The notes beneath the pieces were generated by a model. It did not search any database and was not told the DNA's origin. It saw nothing but the letters and a program-made list of their open reading frames with translations. A program made the position numbers and the translations under genes. 64,000 nucleotides of DNA from Apoderus coryli (taxonomy: Eukaryota; Arthropoda; Insecta; Coleoptera; Attelabidae): positions 2,108,001 through 2,172,000 of the forward strand of contig OU452207.1 of NCBI GenBank assembly GCA_911728435.2. Direction: 5' to 3'. Below are positions 32,820 through 45,700 of this stretch, in pieces (the stretch's first letter is position 1; each line of letters starts with the position of its first letter).

Positions 32820-33470
32820 CTACATGGTGTCTTTGTGGGAAAAAGAATTTTTAGTCGTTCGCTACCATTAACCCCGAAAAGTTACCTCATGTCTTTTTAG
32901 TTAGAAAGTCACACAAAACCTTCCTTTGATTTTGGCCAGTCTTTGAAAGTTAAGATGAGCGAAAATCAGTTAGTTATAGCCAGTGCAGTGAAAACGATAG
33001 CGAATAGTTTAGTCTCATAGTCTGTTATACGTTTCCGGGCATGTTTGCGCTGCAATTAGCGGAATAGTCTAGGAATGGGAACGAATGGCAACGTTCGACA
33101 GATGTATTCCCGGCTTAACAATGATTAAAATACTCTTACAATAAAAATGCTTCTGAATGAGCAACCCCGGATATTTTATAATTTTAAAAGTAAAGCTTTA
33201 TCCATTCTATAGGCAAAACTGAAACCCACTAGCCCAACCAAGCTGTGCAGAATTAATTAAAATTAAATATTTCATAGCAACGTTCTTTTTGACAAAAAAA
33301 CAAAACAATAACAACGGAAACACATTTATCTACATCAGATTCCGTTGGACCAGTCTTCTTGCATCATATTCTTCAGCGAGTAAGTCAGTAGTATAGCTCT
33401 GTCGGTTCTGCACCATTTGGAAATCGCTAAGGTGCCAAAACCACGAAAATGGTTGCCAAGTGGTGGCCAT
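32820..33470. other. Intergenic, 3' side of Usp36
   Basis: No gene supported. The 69-codon + frame at 32691-32900 lies partly in the flanking direct repeat and has no domain. Confidence 0.4.
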
Positions 33471-33479
33471 TCGCTGTCA

Positions 33480-33595
33480 CAAACGACGTAAATGACATAA
33501 GTGACGTAAATGACAAACGACGTAAATGACATAAGTGACGTAAATGACAAACGACGTAAATGACATAAACGACGTAAATGACATAAACGACGTAG
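33480..33595. repeat. Microsatellite-like tract of GACGTAAATGACA words
   Basis: About 115 bp built from GACGTAAATGACAAAC and GACGTAAATGACATAAGT words. It produces the VVYVIYVVYV/LRRLCHLRRL minus-strand frames that I do not consider genes. It lies about 180 bp beyond the Usp36 stop codon and could fall in the 3' UTR. Confidence 0.85.
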
Positions 33596-33774
33596 AATCG
33601 CCAGTAGACCCCCATTTTCGTGGTAGTGGGACCTTAGTGATTGTCCATAATGGTCCAGAACCGACATGGCTATGCTAGTCAAGTCAATTTTTAATATCAT
33701 CTTATTAAAAATTATTATTACTTAATATATAATCATTTGTTCAATATTATTATCTACTTAGCAACAGCCTACTA

Positions 33775-36700
33775 TTATCGAAACTTAAAATTCTTAAATT
33801 TGTTCTTATTATGATGGAATCCTTTGCGATGTCTGTTATTACTGTTCCCATTACCTTGAAATGATCTGTAGTAACTTCTGCCACCGTTATTACTATTATT
33901 CTGTCCCCAGTTTTTCGCATTGTGGTACTCCTAGAAATAAACATCTCAAATCAAATTTTGCACTATTTTCCTTTAATGTCTGCAAGGGTAGCGTGTACCA
34001 ACCAACTGATCAGTTGTGAGCGCTTTGGTCGCCATTTTTTCCATCAGATTTACAATAACCTACGCTACTGATCTAGCGATAGAATCTGTAATTTCTGTCA
34101 ACACTGTCATGGGGTCAAATGTATAAAATAAACAAAAACAAACCAGTGCACATCTCAAATCAAATTTTGCACTATTTTCCTTTAATGTCTGCAAGGGTCC
34201 CTTGTACCAACCGCTTGTTTTGGTAACTGAACAGTTGTGAGCGACATTTTTTCCAACAAATTTGAAATAAGCTACGCTACTGATCTAGCGAAAGAATCTG
34301 TCATTTCTGTCAACACTGTCATGGTGTCAAATGTATAAAATAAACAAAAACAAACCAGTGAACATCTCAAATCAAATTTTGCACTATTTTCCTTTAATGT
34401 CTGCAAGGGTCCCTTGTACCAACCGCTTGTTTTGGTAACTGAACAGTTGTGAGCGACATTTTTTCCAACAAATTTGAAATAAGCTACGCTACTGATCTTG
34501 CGATAGAATCTGTCATTTCTGTCAACACTGTCATGGTGTCAAATGTATAAAATAAACAAAAACAAACCAGTGAACATCTCAAATCAAATTTTGCACTATT
34601 TTCCTTTAATGTCTGCAAGGGTCCCTTGTACCAACCGCGTGTTTTGGTAACTGATCAGTTGTGAGCGCCATTTTTTCCAACAAATTTGAAATAAGCTACG
34701 CTACTGATCTAGCGAAAGAATCTGTCATTTCTGTCAACACTGTCATGGTGTCAAATGTATAAAATAAACAAAAACAAACCAGTGAACATCTCAAATCAAA
34801 TTTTGCACTATTTTCCTTTAATGTCTGCAAGGGTCGCTTGTACAGACTGCATGTTTTGGTAACTGATCAGTTGTGAGCGCCATTTTTTCCGACAAATTTG
34901 AAATAAGCTACGCTACTGATCTTGCGATAGAATCTGTCATTTCTGTCAACACTGTCATGGCGTCAAATGTATAAAATAAACAAAAGAAACCAGTGCAATA
35001 AATAAACAAGTTTGATAGAACAATTAAAGGGTAGTCTCTGTGGCCTCTGGTCATGAATAGACTCAACGTTAATTTTTCTTTGTGATGACAAAAGAATAGC
35101 ATTTATGCAAAGTGCATATTGTGCATTTTTTATACATTTTAGTGTTTCTATACATAATTTTTAAATTTAGAACCAAAGCAGGTACCTAAATAACGGGGAA
35201 ACCCCACCCAAATAAAAGATGGTGTTATTGCAGGTATTTCTGGCCTGTGTTCCAAATTTGGAACAATGTTCCTAGAGAGAGAACCTCTAGGAGAGACGAT
35301 GTGAATTCTTTATATTCTTAACATGTTTAACAAATGGCCTAAACAGGGTTGCCAAAAGGATTAGAAAAAAATTTCCACTGTAAAAAAAGTATTTCTTAAA
35401 GCACATACTCGAGTGCAGTATTTTAAAGAAATCCTTCCAAATACTTCGCTTCCACCACAGCTTCTCTGGAAGCTGCAATTTATTATGCAATGCAACTACG
35501 GTTTTATGTTTTAAGTCTCTGACTGAATTAGTAGAGGCATGTAATTTACCATTAACAGAAAGCACGCAATTAGTAAGAGAGATTCTCAGTCGGCTTTCAG
35601 AAATATCCAGGGTAAAATTCATCAGCATTACGAAATGATGAATCTCTCTATCTAAAAATCGCTACCTGTTGAACTTTTTATTGTGATGAACGCGACCATT
35701 GACCAAAGTGTTTTACGTCTGTACTTCGGAGTTTCACGATTGAGGATGTTATTGAGGAGGAAATTATTGTAGCGAGCAAAAAGCTGAAGAATAGATTCAC
35801 CTCGGGACCAGATCGTTTACCATCATTTTTAATCAGAGATTGTGTTCCGGGGTTGCTTGGTTCAGGAGATATTTGACATGAGAGGACTTTTAGTTTTTGA
35901 ACAAAATTCGCTGTCGATTAATTGTTATTGACGCTGTTTCACATTGCTCGGATCTGAAGTGATGTATAACCTGAGTATCATCTGCGAAAAACTCCACTTG
36001 GCCACTATACGAGGTAAGTCAATTGTATATATTATAAGAAACAGGAGCGGGGTAAGAACAGAGCCCTGTGGAACACTACGACAAACTCTCACTGGCAACG
36101 AAGATTTACGTTCTAATACCGCTCTTTGAATCGTTGCGCTCAAGAATGCCTGCAGAGAGGCATCCCGGAACGGCAGATCAATATTATGTCAGACAGTCAA
36201 GCACTGAGGTCTTACACCTTCACAGCAAAGCTAGCATGGGAATGCAAACAGACCCTAAAGCAACTGGCAGCTGAAGGCATAGAGGGGAACGAAGCGGTGG
36301 ACCAACTTGCAAAAGAGGGCGCACACGCTCCGTTCTGCGGCCCGGAACCCATCTTTGGCCTTCCAAAAAGCCATATGAAGGAAGAACTTCGGAGATGGGA
36401 AAGGAGCAACGTAAGTCCTACTGGAGATAAGCGACCTAAGGTGAATTACAGGCCTTTTTACGGGACACCACCCAGTGAGGTACCATCTCAAAAAGATGGG
36501 CCTAACCGAGGACAACACTTGTCAGTTTTGCGAAGACGCAACAGAGACAAGAGAACACGTGCTCTGTGAATGCATGGCACTTTTCTGCAAAAGGCTAAAA
36601 CACCTTGGAGGGGGACCCCAACACCCGACGAGCCAAGGAATTTAGCCCCCAGAGAAATCATCAACATTATGAAAAGTGTGGGACAGCTGGGCAATTCATA

Positions 36701-39700
36701 GATTAGAGTCATTCACAAAAGATCTTCTGCAGGTCGAAGTGAGGGGAGGCCAAATCGCCTAAACGACGCCGATAAAACAATTTACAATCTACCACTCTTT
36801 GATGGCGATCCTTTAAATAAGTTTTTAGAAGGTCTAGGCAGGTGCTATCAAAACCTAGGTAATTACACTTCGCTACAAAATATCAAATGTGGTCTTGCTG
36901 GAGTCCAGGAGCACCAATAGTGTGGACAAATTCTGATCGTAGTCACGAACAACATTGTCAGTGAGATTCATCAAAAAAGTGGTAACACTATGTCCCTTTC
37001 GAAATCCGAATTGATGCTCGGGTAGCACATAATTCAGTCATTGTATTTCTGCGGTTTCGGAACTTCCGACAGAGGAACAACCTAAGCTTCTTTCCATGCA
37101 GTTGGGAAATATCCCTGCTCTACAATCAGCATTGATTATTTTACTTTTCATTGTAAGAAAGTTGTAAAATTGCCCAAGAAAAAATTGTACTACGATAGGG
37201 TTGCTATTTATGTATTGAGAACTGGCAACACTGGTATTGCCAGGTGAAACCTGTTAACGCCATTTTGAAGTTTGACACTTTTGACAGTATGCGCATTGGG
37301 AACGTTTTGACGTGCGAGCAATATTTCTGTTCCTTATGAAGATAAAGGCTAATATTAGAAGAAATTAAGAAGAAATTCAAGAAGAATAATAAACAGGAAT
37401 TAGAAGATATCAGAGCAATACAATCAGCATTGATTATTTTATTTTTCATTATCAGAAAGTTGTACAATTGCCCAAGAAAAAATTGTACTACAATAGGGTT
37501 GCTATTTATGTATAGAGAACTGGCAACAATGGTATTGCCAGGTGAAATCTGTCATCGCCATTTTGAAGTTTGACATTTTTGACAGTAAACGCATTGAGAA
37601 CATTTTGACGTGCGAGCAATATTTCTGTTGCTTATGCTTATGAAGATAACGGCTAATATTAGAAGAAATTCAAGAAGAACAATAAACAGGAATTAGAAGA
37701 TATCAGAGCAATACAATCAGCATTGATTATTTTACTTTTCATTATCAGAAAGTTGTACAATTGCCCAAGAAAAAATTGTACTACAATAGGGTTGCTATTT
37801 ATGTATAGAGAACTGGCAACAATGGTATTGCCAGGTGAAATCTGTCATCGCCATTTTGAAGTTTGACATTTTTGACAGTATACGCATTGGGAACGTTTTG
37901 ACGTGCGAGCAATATTTCTGTTCCTTATGAAGATAAAGGCTAATATTAGAAGAAATTCAAGAAGAATAATAAACAGGAATTAGAAGATATCAGAGCAATA
38001 CAATCAGCATTGATTATTTTACTTTTCATTATCAGAAAGTTGTACAATTGCCCAAGAAAAAATTGTACTACAATAGGGTTGCTATTTATGTATAGAGAAC
38101 TGGCAACAATGGTATTGCCAGGTGAAATCTGTCATCGCCATTTTGAAGTTTGACATTTTTGACAGTATACGCATTGGGAACGTTTTGACGTGCGAGCAAT
38201 ATTTCTGTTCCTTATGAAGATAAAGGCTAATATTAGAAGAAATTCAAGAAGAATAATAAACAGGAATTAGAAGATATCAGAGCAAGACAATCAGCATTGA
38301 TTATTTTACTTTTCATTATCAGAAAGTTGTACAATTGCCCAAGAAAAAATTGTACTACAATAGGGTTGCTATTTATGTATAGAGAACTGGCAACAATTTT
38401 TGACAGTATACGCATTGGGAACGTTTTGACGTGCGAGCAATATTTATGTTCCTTATGAAGATAAAGGCTAATATTAGAAGAAATTCAAGAAGAATAATAA
38501 ACAGGAATTAGAAGATATCAGAGCAATACAATCAGCATTGATTATTTTACTTTTCATTATCAGAAAGTTGTACAATTGCCCAAGAAAAAATTGTACTACA
38601 ATAGGGTTGCTATTTATGTATAGAGAACTGGCAACAATGGTATTGCCAGGTGAAATCTGTCATCGCCATTTTGAAGTTTGACATTTTTGACAGTAAACGC
38701 ATTGAGAACATTTTGACGTGCGAGCAATATTTCTGTTGCTTATGCTTATGAAGATAACGGCTAATATTAGAAGAAATTCAAGAAGAACAATAAACAGGAA
38801 TTAGAAGATATCAGAGCAATACAATCAGCATTGATTATTTTACTTTTCATTATCAGAAAGTTGTACAATTGCCCAAGAAAAAATTGTACTACAATAGGGT
38901 TGCTATTTATGTATTGAGAACTGGCAACAATGGTATTGCCAGGTGAAATCTGTCATCGCCATTTTGAAGTTTGACATTTTTGACAGTAAACGCATTGAGA
39001 ACATTTTGACGTGCGAGCAATATTTCTGTTGCTTATGCTTATGAAGATAACGGCTAATATTAGAAGAAATTCAAGAAGAACAATAAACAGGAATTAGAAG
39101 ATATCAGAGCAAGACAATCAGCATTGATTATTTTACTTTTCATTATCAGAAAGTTGTACAATTGCCCAAGAAAAAATTGTACTACAATAGGGTTGCTATT
39201 TATGTATTGAGAACTGACAACACTGGTATTGCCAGGTGAAATCTGTCAACGCCATTTTGAAGTTTGACATTTTTGACAGTATACGTATTGGGAACGTTTT
39301 GACGTGCGAGCAATATTTCTGTTGCTTATGAAGATAAAGGCTAATATTAGAAGAAATTCAAGAAGAACAATAAACACGAATTAGAAGATATCAGAGGAAG
39401 ACAATCGAGGCGAAGATACATAAGTAGAGAAGTCAATAACAGAGTGTAAACCGAATTAGAAGATAGTAAGAAAGTTTTACCACTTGGCCTAAACATTTAC
39501 TCAAATCTCGACGAGCATTTCGCTGACACTGTTACCAGTAGTGTTTCTAGGTTTTTCTGCGCATGTTATTGGCCTATTACTGCAATTGGGTCCATTTTTA
39601 CATAAAAGAAAAACCCTAGCTTCTTACCTACCTGAATAGGATTATATCCTGGATTCGATTTCCCATAACCACCATTATGGTGCGTTTTGACATGCTTCAC

Positions 39701-42700
39701 CCTACCCTCATCACTACTATCAGCCATACTTCGTTTTCTGTCCTCTCTACGTTCATTTTGCACCTCCTTTTCAAGTTGAGATCGATTACCATTCCACGTG
39801 GAAACTGGAGCTGAATAACCACCCGTTGACATTTTGAACAATTCATTAACTACATGACTATTATTGTTAACATTAGTACTGGTGGTACTGTTGTATTGCG
39901 GCTTTTTACGTTTCCAACTCTTTCCTGAAAATATACAAAAAACAAAACAAAAATATTATTCCACTGCTTAATTCTAGTTAAATACCTTGAGATGAAGGTT
40001 CCCGCTCCACGACATCCGTTGATGACGTTACATGCCACTCTCCCACTGTCGCTATATCACTAGCCACCACTTTACTTTGCTGCTCACTACCCTCATTACC
40101 GGACTCGTCCGAATTTGTTGTATCGCCAGACTCATACGGTACCAACGATTTTGCAGACACTTTCCTCTCCACATCCATAGTGGACGACGTCGGACTTGTT
40201 TTGCGTGACATTTTATGTGGTTTCTCATCCATAGAGGATGATGGACTCAATTTGCGAGGAGACTCACTGGACACAGAGGATGAGGACGTGGGACTCGACT
40301 TACGCGCTAGTAAACTTGTTGGTGGAGATATTTTGCGTATGGGTGGAGATGTAGGAGTTTTCCTGGTTGATTTGGACTCGATCGATGAACATTCCGGACT
40401 AGATAAACTTGATATACTGGTGGAGACTTGAGAGTTTGGTGACGATGATGGGGACATATTATTGGTGGATTTGTTTTGAGGTGAATTACTGGGTGTGTGG
40501 GGTGTTGATGTTGAACTATCAGCTTCTTTCATCGGTGGTGATAATGGTGGATGATCTGAAGATACCTACAAAAGAAAAAGTGTTATGATTGTGTGCATTA
40601 TTTTTGCTAATCAAACAACTTTTGTAAGGTAAGGAAACTAGGTGTCCAACTTAGGGATTTCTGTTCATAGTGGCTACGGATGAGTATTTTCCAGGTTTCC
40701 CGACACAATTTTTTCCTGGATGCTTGAAGAATTTAGGAAACACGTTGGGAATAGTCTGAAACACTGTTGACTGAAAATGGTCTCAGTGTAACAAGACACC
40801 ACGCCACTGGTATTATGTATATTAGTTGGGTGATTTTATAGATATTTTCTTTTAGTTTGGGAAATATAATATTTTTGTAAATATTATTTTGAGTAGATTA
40901 TTAACAAATGTTCCTAAACTCTCCTCTTAGTCTTAAAATTTAAGGGTCTGTTTTCTATCTATCTTATCGCTTATTGATATGGGTTTTACGAAAAGTAATA
41001 AACACATCTGCAAGTAAATACATGAATAACAAAAATATATAAGAATTGCTTGTTACATAAAGCAACAAGACTTTAAGTTATGTTGGAAATTTGTTTCACA
41101 CTACCATACTTTCACTAGACGGCCGTTTCGTCGACCCACGACTCATCAGTGGTGATCGGCAGGCAGTGTGACCCAAATCTCCAACATACTAATGGAGTTG
41201 TTACTTCTTGTCCGGCCATCGTTTGTGAACTGTGTTTCACCCGGCATATTGCCTGTTCACGGTAGGTGTCGACAAAAAAATCTCTCTCTCAAAAATATAT
41301 AAATTTTGTCTCTTTTCTTTGTTCAACTTTTAGAAACAGATGGACCGTGTTTTCTTGTTCGAAGAATGACATGTTTCAAATACAGAGTGGTCTCACTTTT
41401 GAACATCGAAACGCCTTCATGTAAATTAAATGTCGGACATTATTATTGTATACAGAAGCTAGTAGTTGGGGAGTTAACAAGGTTTCCCATAACAAAGAAT
41501 AAATAGGGCGCCAAAAATTAACAAGTCATTCAGGTCAAAAGAATTACTCTCATTTATGGTTGTCCTTTAATTAATTTTATACCATACCGAGAAGAGTTAA
41601 GTCGCCAGCATCAACTTAGCTGCTGCTTTAGCAGCTTAGCTTGTACACAAAAGATTAGGAGTCAAACACTATAACAAAGTAGGAAAAACTCACCTTTACG
41701 ACAGCTGCATTACTATCCTCATCGCTGTCACTGCTACTCTCACCATCATCATTACCTCCACTGTTATGAGCAGCACTAGATGATGAAGACGACGAGCTCA
41801 CAGCGTTACCATTTACAGCCCCTTTCGCACTGCTCACACCCGAGGAATTAGCACTTAACTTAACATTCGGTGGCAATTGAGGCCCGTACACTTTATCACT
41901 GGTGAAACCGACAGCACTATTTGGAGTTTTAACTTGAGCACTACTAGTAGAAGGCGCGGAATTCAATTTAAATGTTATACTAGTATTAGGTTTTTGATCT
42001 TTTTGCGTTGTGTTGAAATGAATTTTAGGAGTAATATTTTTGTTGCTTATTAGTAACGAATTGCTTGTTGGTGTTTTGTGTGGTATTAACATGTTGATTT
42101 TTGGCGTTGTTGCTGTTGTTGTCGTGGTACTTTGTTTTTCCGTTATAGTACTCGGTATATTGGATTTGATTGTGGTTAAGGTGGGTTTATGTGGGAACGG
42201 TGATTCGAGTTCGAAAAACATGATGTAGGCGTTTGTGCTAAATACCCCTTGATGGGATATCGGCCGAACCTGGAAAAATATTCCAATGTAAAACGAAACA
42301 TACATGGCTTTTATTGGAAGAAAACAAAAAATATACAAATTGTGTGCAGCTACAATTTGGCGAAGTCTAGCTCGCTTGGCTGTTCTACTTAACCAGACCA
42401 TAGACAGAAGATAAAAAAGGGGCGGGAGATGCCCACATGTGCAAGCGCGCATCGACGTGATTATGGTATTAAAGTACCTAGTCGCCTGGATGGGTGGACG
42501 GTGCTCCCGACCGAGTCGGTAGACTTGCCTATGCCAAGTAGTTATTGACTATATAGGCGTGGGTACTGGCATCTGGCGGTCGATGACCGTGGTTCGAATT
42601 CCACGCTAAACAGTAGGTCCAAGAATTACAAAGATTACCTAGTGTAAAGGCCAAAAAATAAAGGAAAGGAAAAAGACAAAAAAGAATACATTAACAATCA

Positions 42701-45700
42701 GGCAAATCACGCTTAACATTCTTAGTTACAATCATCATTAAGTATAGGGAGAGATCTGTGGATCAGACAGGTAATTATACTATTGCTGACTTCTATCTAG
42801 TACTTCATCGCTGATTTCTAATAAGAAAATCTTTAAAAAGTCACCTGAAGCCCTCAAAACTACTAAGCTATAAATCACAAGGCAATGAGTTGTACTATGT
42901 GGGCCAAAAGAAGTAACCCTATTGGAAGATGCTCTCATTTTTGCAAATGGCCGCAAATGTCAAATCTGTTTTGACATTTGTGGACTAGACAGATGCAGAA
43001 TACAAGTGAACAAGCCAGGGATCGATACACTCCCCAAGTACGCGGAATAATCGTGTCTATTTTTTTGCGTAACAATTCGTCTGTGGTGTTGGCGCAGCGC
43101 GAATTCCGTCGCCGATTCCTCGGCCGTCTGACACCGACTGCGCCACTAACCTTGAAGAGTATGGGACCACACGAGACGTTGCCAAGAGTGGCCGGCACCG
43201 GAGCGCCCGTTCTGCCAAGAATATCGCCGCTGTTGCCAAGGATGTCGAGCTGTCGCTGGAAACATCGACCAGACGCTGTGCTACGTAATTAGCCATCATC
43301 CGGACGTCAGCTGCTGTCTGCCGACCGCCAAACGCGCGTAACCTACGCCCAACCCATCCTCAATCTCGAGGAAGAAGTGGACGATTTTTCGACCAAAATC
43401 ATAATGAGCGATGAGGCTCATTTCCACCTCAGCAAGTACGTGAACAAGCAAAACTATCGCTTCTGGGGGCACCGAAAATCCACGAGGAGCTGTTACACCC
43501 GCTCAAAGTGACTGCATGGAGCGCTGTTCCGCTGGAGGAGTCATCGGGCCATTTTTTTCGAGAATGCCGCTGTCCAAACGACAATAGTGGACGGTGCGCG
43601 CTATAGGGCCATGTTGACTGAGTTTTTTCTGCCGCAATTGGATGAATTAGGACTGAGGGACATGTAGTTCCAACAGGACGGAGCAACGGCACACACTGCG
43701 CGAGCCACAACCGATATTCTGAAGGCAGCGTTCCCGGGTCGCCTCATCTCTCGTTTTGGCGATTTGCACTGGCCCACAAGATAGCCCGATTTAAGCGTTC
43801 CAGACTTTTTTTGTGGGGTTTTTGAAGTCCGTGTTTACGTGAACAAGCCCGAGACTCTGGAAGCCCTCAAGGACAACATTCGAAGTGATGAAAAATGCCA
43901 TAAAACAAGCCCGTATGGCAATCAATTTTGAAGGCGCACATTTGGCCGATATAATCTTCTCGACTTGACCAATAAAATTGTAAAGGTTCAAATAAACATA
44001 ATCAAAAAACAGAATCGAAGTTTTTCATTTAGAAAAAAAGAGAGCCAAACAACATCGGATGACTTCTTTTGGCCTTGTATAAGCTGATGGCGTTATACAA
44101 CTCATTGCCTGGTGATTTAACTCAGCTTAGTAGTTTTGACGGTTTCAGGAGACTTTTTAAAGATTTTCTTATTAGAAATATGAAGAAGTGGCTTATAGAA
44201 AAAATACCCCAGGATAAATCCTGCGTCAAATTAACATTAGCTAATGTTTCTCAGCTTTTTCAGAGCAACTTTGCGTGGACGCGGTAAAACTGACACTTTC
44301 ATGAACCCAATTTTTTTGGCTGTTTGAACATGTATAAGGAAAACCCGCTGCAGTACTTCAAGAGCTATAAAATCAGGAACCATTTGTGCTTTAACTATTG
44401 GGTAGTGTAGATGTGCCATTGATCTGTGTACTCAGGAGCTCGACTGGTCACTCTGGCCTAAAGGGGATTGAAATGGCTGACTCTCTGGCAAGAGAAGGGG
44501 CTGAAGGAGAATTTCAGAATTATCCAGGTTTGGTACATTCGATGGAGTTCATTAACCCATCGAAATCAAGGGCCAGGGAGCTGTTGGGTATGAGTAGATC
44601 TCATTTGCGCAGCCTGGTTGGACTATACACGGGTCATTGTCGTCATCAACTCTCTTGGATTGTGTTTTTGTCCAGCTGTAGCTAGAACTAGATGCCGGAT
44701 GAAATATAAATAGGTATGAGCCACAATAATAGACCCTCGGTGGTCGCAGTGGAGTGTCCCGTGCAGACCCACTCATTTTGAACCTACCTACCAACCTAGT
44801 GATGATATAAACTCACAGACTCTTTTATTTATTTAAGATGTAAATCAATCAATCCAACAGACAGAGTGGCTTAACTTGCATGAGAGATTTATCTTACATT
44901 TGGCATGTTTAATCTTTACGGTGGGTGCCAAACGAGAGCCGTTCTATTTGTTTATTGCGCGGTTCTGATGTGCACTCTAGAGATACGAGGGATGGGGTTT
45001 GTATATGGTTCCGAAACATCGTTCTGCACAATTTCAACGTTCATTTTACTTTCCCGCATTGTGAACGCGTTAAAAAAATTGAGATAACGACGGTCTGTCT
45101 GTCTGTGTGTATGTATTCTATCACGATAGCGCCCAAATGCTTTAATCAATTGAGCTAAATTTTGGCATCTGAGTTTGGGGCAATCCTAGGATGAAGCCAT
45201 TAGATTTTGGTTGAAATCGCTTAAGCCCTGTGATAAGGGTGGACATAGCCGCTAAATTTTCATATATCAGTAGGGGTCGAGTGATACATCATATTAAAGC
45301 ATTTTTTATCTGATAGGTCACTTTTGATATTTGCTCTCATAATTCTCGAGAAAATTACGTTTAAAGCAGTTAGGTAGTTGGGGGTTGAGGCGGAGGATGC
45401 TATCATCCGTCAAGATGCTTATCACCCGCCTTTGTCCTTTGATACCGAGACGGCTGTTCGCAGGTATGCCCATTGTCCTCAGTCAGAAAGATTTTAAGAC
45501 CGCCAACTTCAATATTTCGAACGACTATCAGGGTTACATTAACTGCAAATTGATATTTGAAGGGTTACTGGTGATTGACAGCAATTTCATCAAGTTATTT
45601 ATGACGCTTTCGAGATATGTGTACCTAAAAAGAAATGTTCTATGAAACTCTTTTCGCGTTGGTCTTCACATGAATTGAAGTCACTCATCTTTGCAAAAAA

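Noticed and set aside
33335..33700. Minus frames LRRLCHLRRL / VVYVIYVVYV
   Set aside because: Derived from a GACGTAAATGACA microsatellite beyond the Usp36 stop.
4390..39405. CRISPR-like array
   Set aside because: The repeats are contiguous satellites without unique spacers and the DNA is eukaryotic.
42592..42603. tRNA gene
   Set aside because: Only a B-box-like word is present; no acceptor stem or anticodon arm can be folded, so a SINE is the most that can be said.
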